Shown: positions 63,839 to 64,000 of the stretch, in pieces
Layout: every line of letters starts with the position of its first letter
How positions within the stretch are numbered: the stretch's first letter is position 1
Source: Chromatiales bacterium
Lineage (GTDB): Bacteria; Pseudomonadota; Gammaproteobacteria; SpSt-1174
Direction of reading: 5' to 3'
DNA: 64,000 bases
Assembly: GCA_014762505.1 (NCBI GenBank)
Contig: JABURS010000034.1
Coordinates: 1 to 64,000 of the forward strand
The notes under the pieces: generated by a model
What the model was told of the DNA's origin: nothing
Databases searched by the model: none
The model's input: the letters and a program-made list of their open reading frames with translations, nothing else
Made by a program: the position numbers and the translations under genes

Positions 63839-64000
63839 CTACTTCTTCTTGCTGCGCTTGATGTGACGCATCATGCGGTCGCGCTTGTACTGCTGGCGCG
63901 GGGTGAGCGTGTTGCGGCGCCCGGCATAGGGGTTCTCGCCGGTCTTGAATTCGATGCGGATGGGCGTGCCCACGAGCTTGAGGCGCGTGCGGAAGAAGTT
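63839..64000 (-). CDS. der: GTPase Der, 3' end only
   Basis: The last 53 codons of a gene that continues beyond the window. Translation gives '[20 protein letters not shown]' then '[19 protein letters not shown]' and a basic tail ending RSKKK. This is the C-terminal KH-like domain of Der (EngA), a tandem-GTPase needed for 50S ribosome assembly. Confidence 0.88.
   Translation of the reverse strand, partial: NFFRTRLKLVGTPIRIEFKTGENPYAGRRNTLTPRQQYKRDRMMRHIKRSKKK

Overview
This window looks like a chromosomal segment of a GC-rich gammaproteobacterium. I infer something near the Chromatiales/Ectothiorhodospirales, but nothing here fixes the genus. The evidence is the gammaproteobacterial gene orders: rpoE-rseA-rseB-rseC-mucD-grx-lepA-lepB-rnc-era-recO-pdxJ-acpS with nadB divergent from rpoE, smc-zipA-ligA, and yciO-site-2 protease-trpS-scpA-scpB.

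The left third (about 1-24.8 kb) is accessory. It opens with an SRPBCC protein and a small secreted protein, followed by a phosphorus-scavenging block on the minus strand. That block holds a Tat-exported PhoX phosphatase and a complete phosphite uptake and oxidation operon, ptxA-ptxB-ptxC-ptxD-ptxE (8123 down to 3705). An array of 11-bp-spaced Pho-box heptamers lies just upstream of ptxA. Next come a stand-alone Y-family DNA polymerase, a vapBC toxin-antitoxin pair flanked by two nearly identical 89-bp direct repeats, and a PqqU/YncD-like TonB-dependent receptor bordered by related repeats and a 157-bp tandem duplication.

From 23.3 down to 13.6 kb runs one minus-strand defence operon: hsdM, hsdS, a DUF3800 protein, hsdR, a MESH1-like small alarmone hydrolase (HD family), a DUF429 protein, and an unrecognised protein with a possible E-D-QxK nuclease motif. 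The last gene appears frameshifted at a four-base homopolymer. Tight spacing suggests that the three genes after hsdR are co-expressed with the restriction system. This is the best candidate for an undescribed module. higBA is divergent from hsdM and is followed by REP-type and CACAGAG-type repeats.

The right two thirds (24.8-64 kb) is mostly housekeeping. It contains rlmD, a PolB-like exonuclease, cysM, a receiver-HPt protein sitting where GacS/BarA is often found, and the long minus-strand run from rpoE to acpS, which includes the envelope-stress circuit (rpoE-rseABC-mucD) with a probable sigma-E autoregulatory promoter. After it come nadB, a rhodanese, an AEC carrier, an MFS transporter, an SDR, scpBA, trpS, an M50 protease, yciO, yciB, yciI, a PPIase lipoprotein, ligA, zipA, smc, queF, an FGGY kinase, cysZ, a DUF2233 protein, an aminotransferase, an M23 peptidase, and the 3' end of der at the right edge. 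I saw no rRNA, tRNA, CRISPR array or transposase gene.
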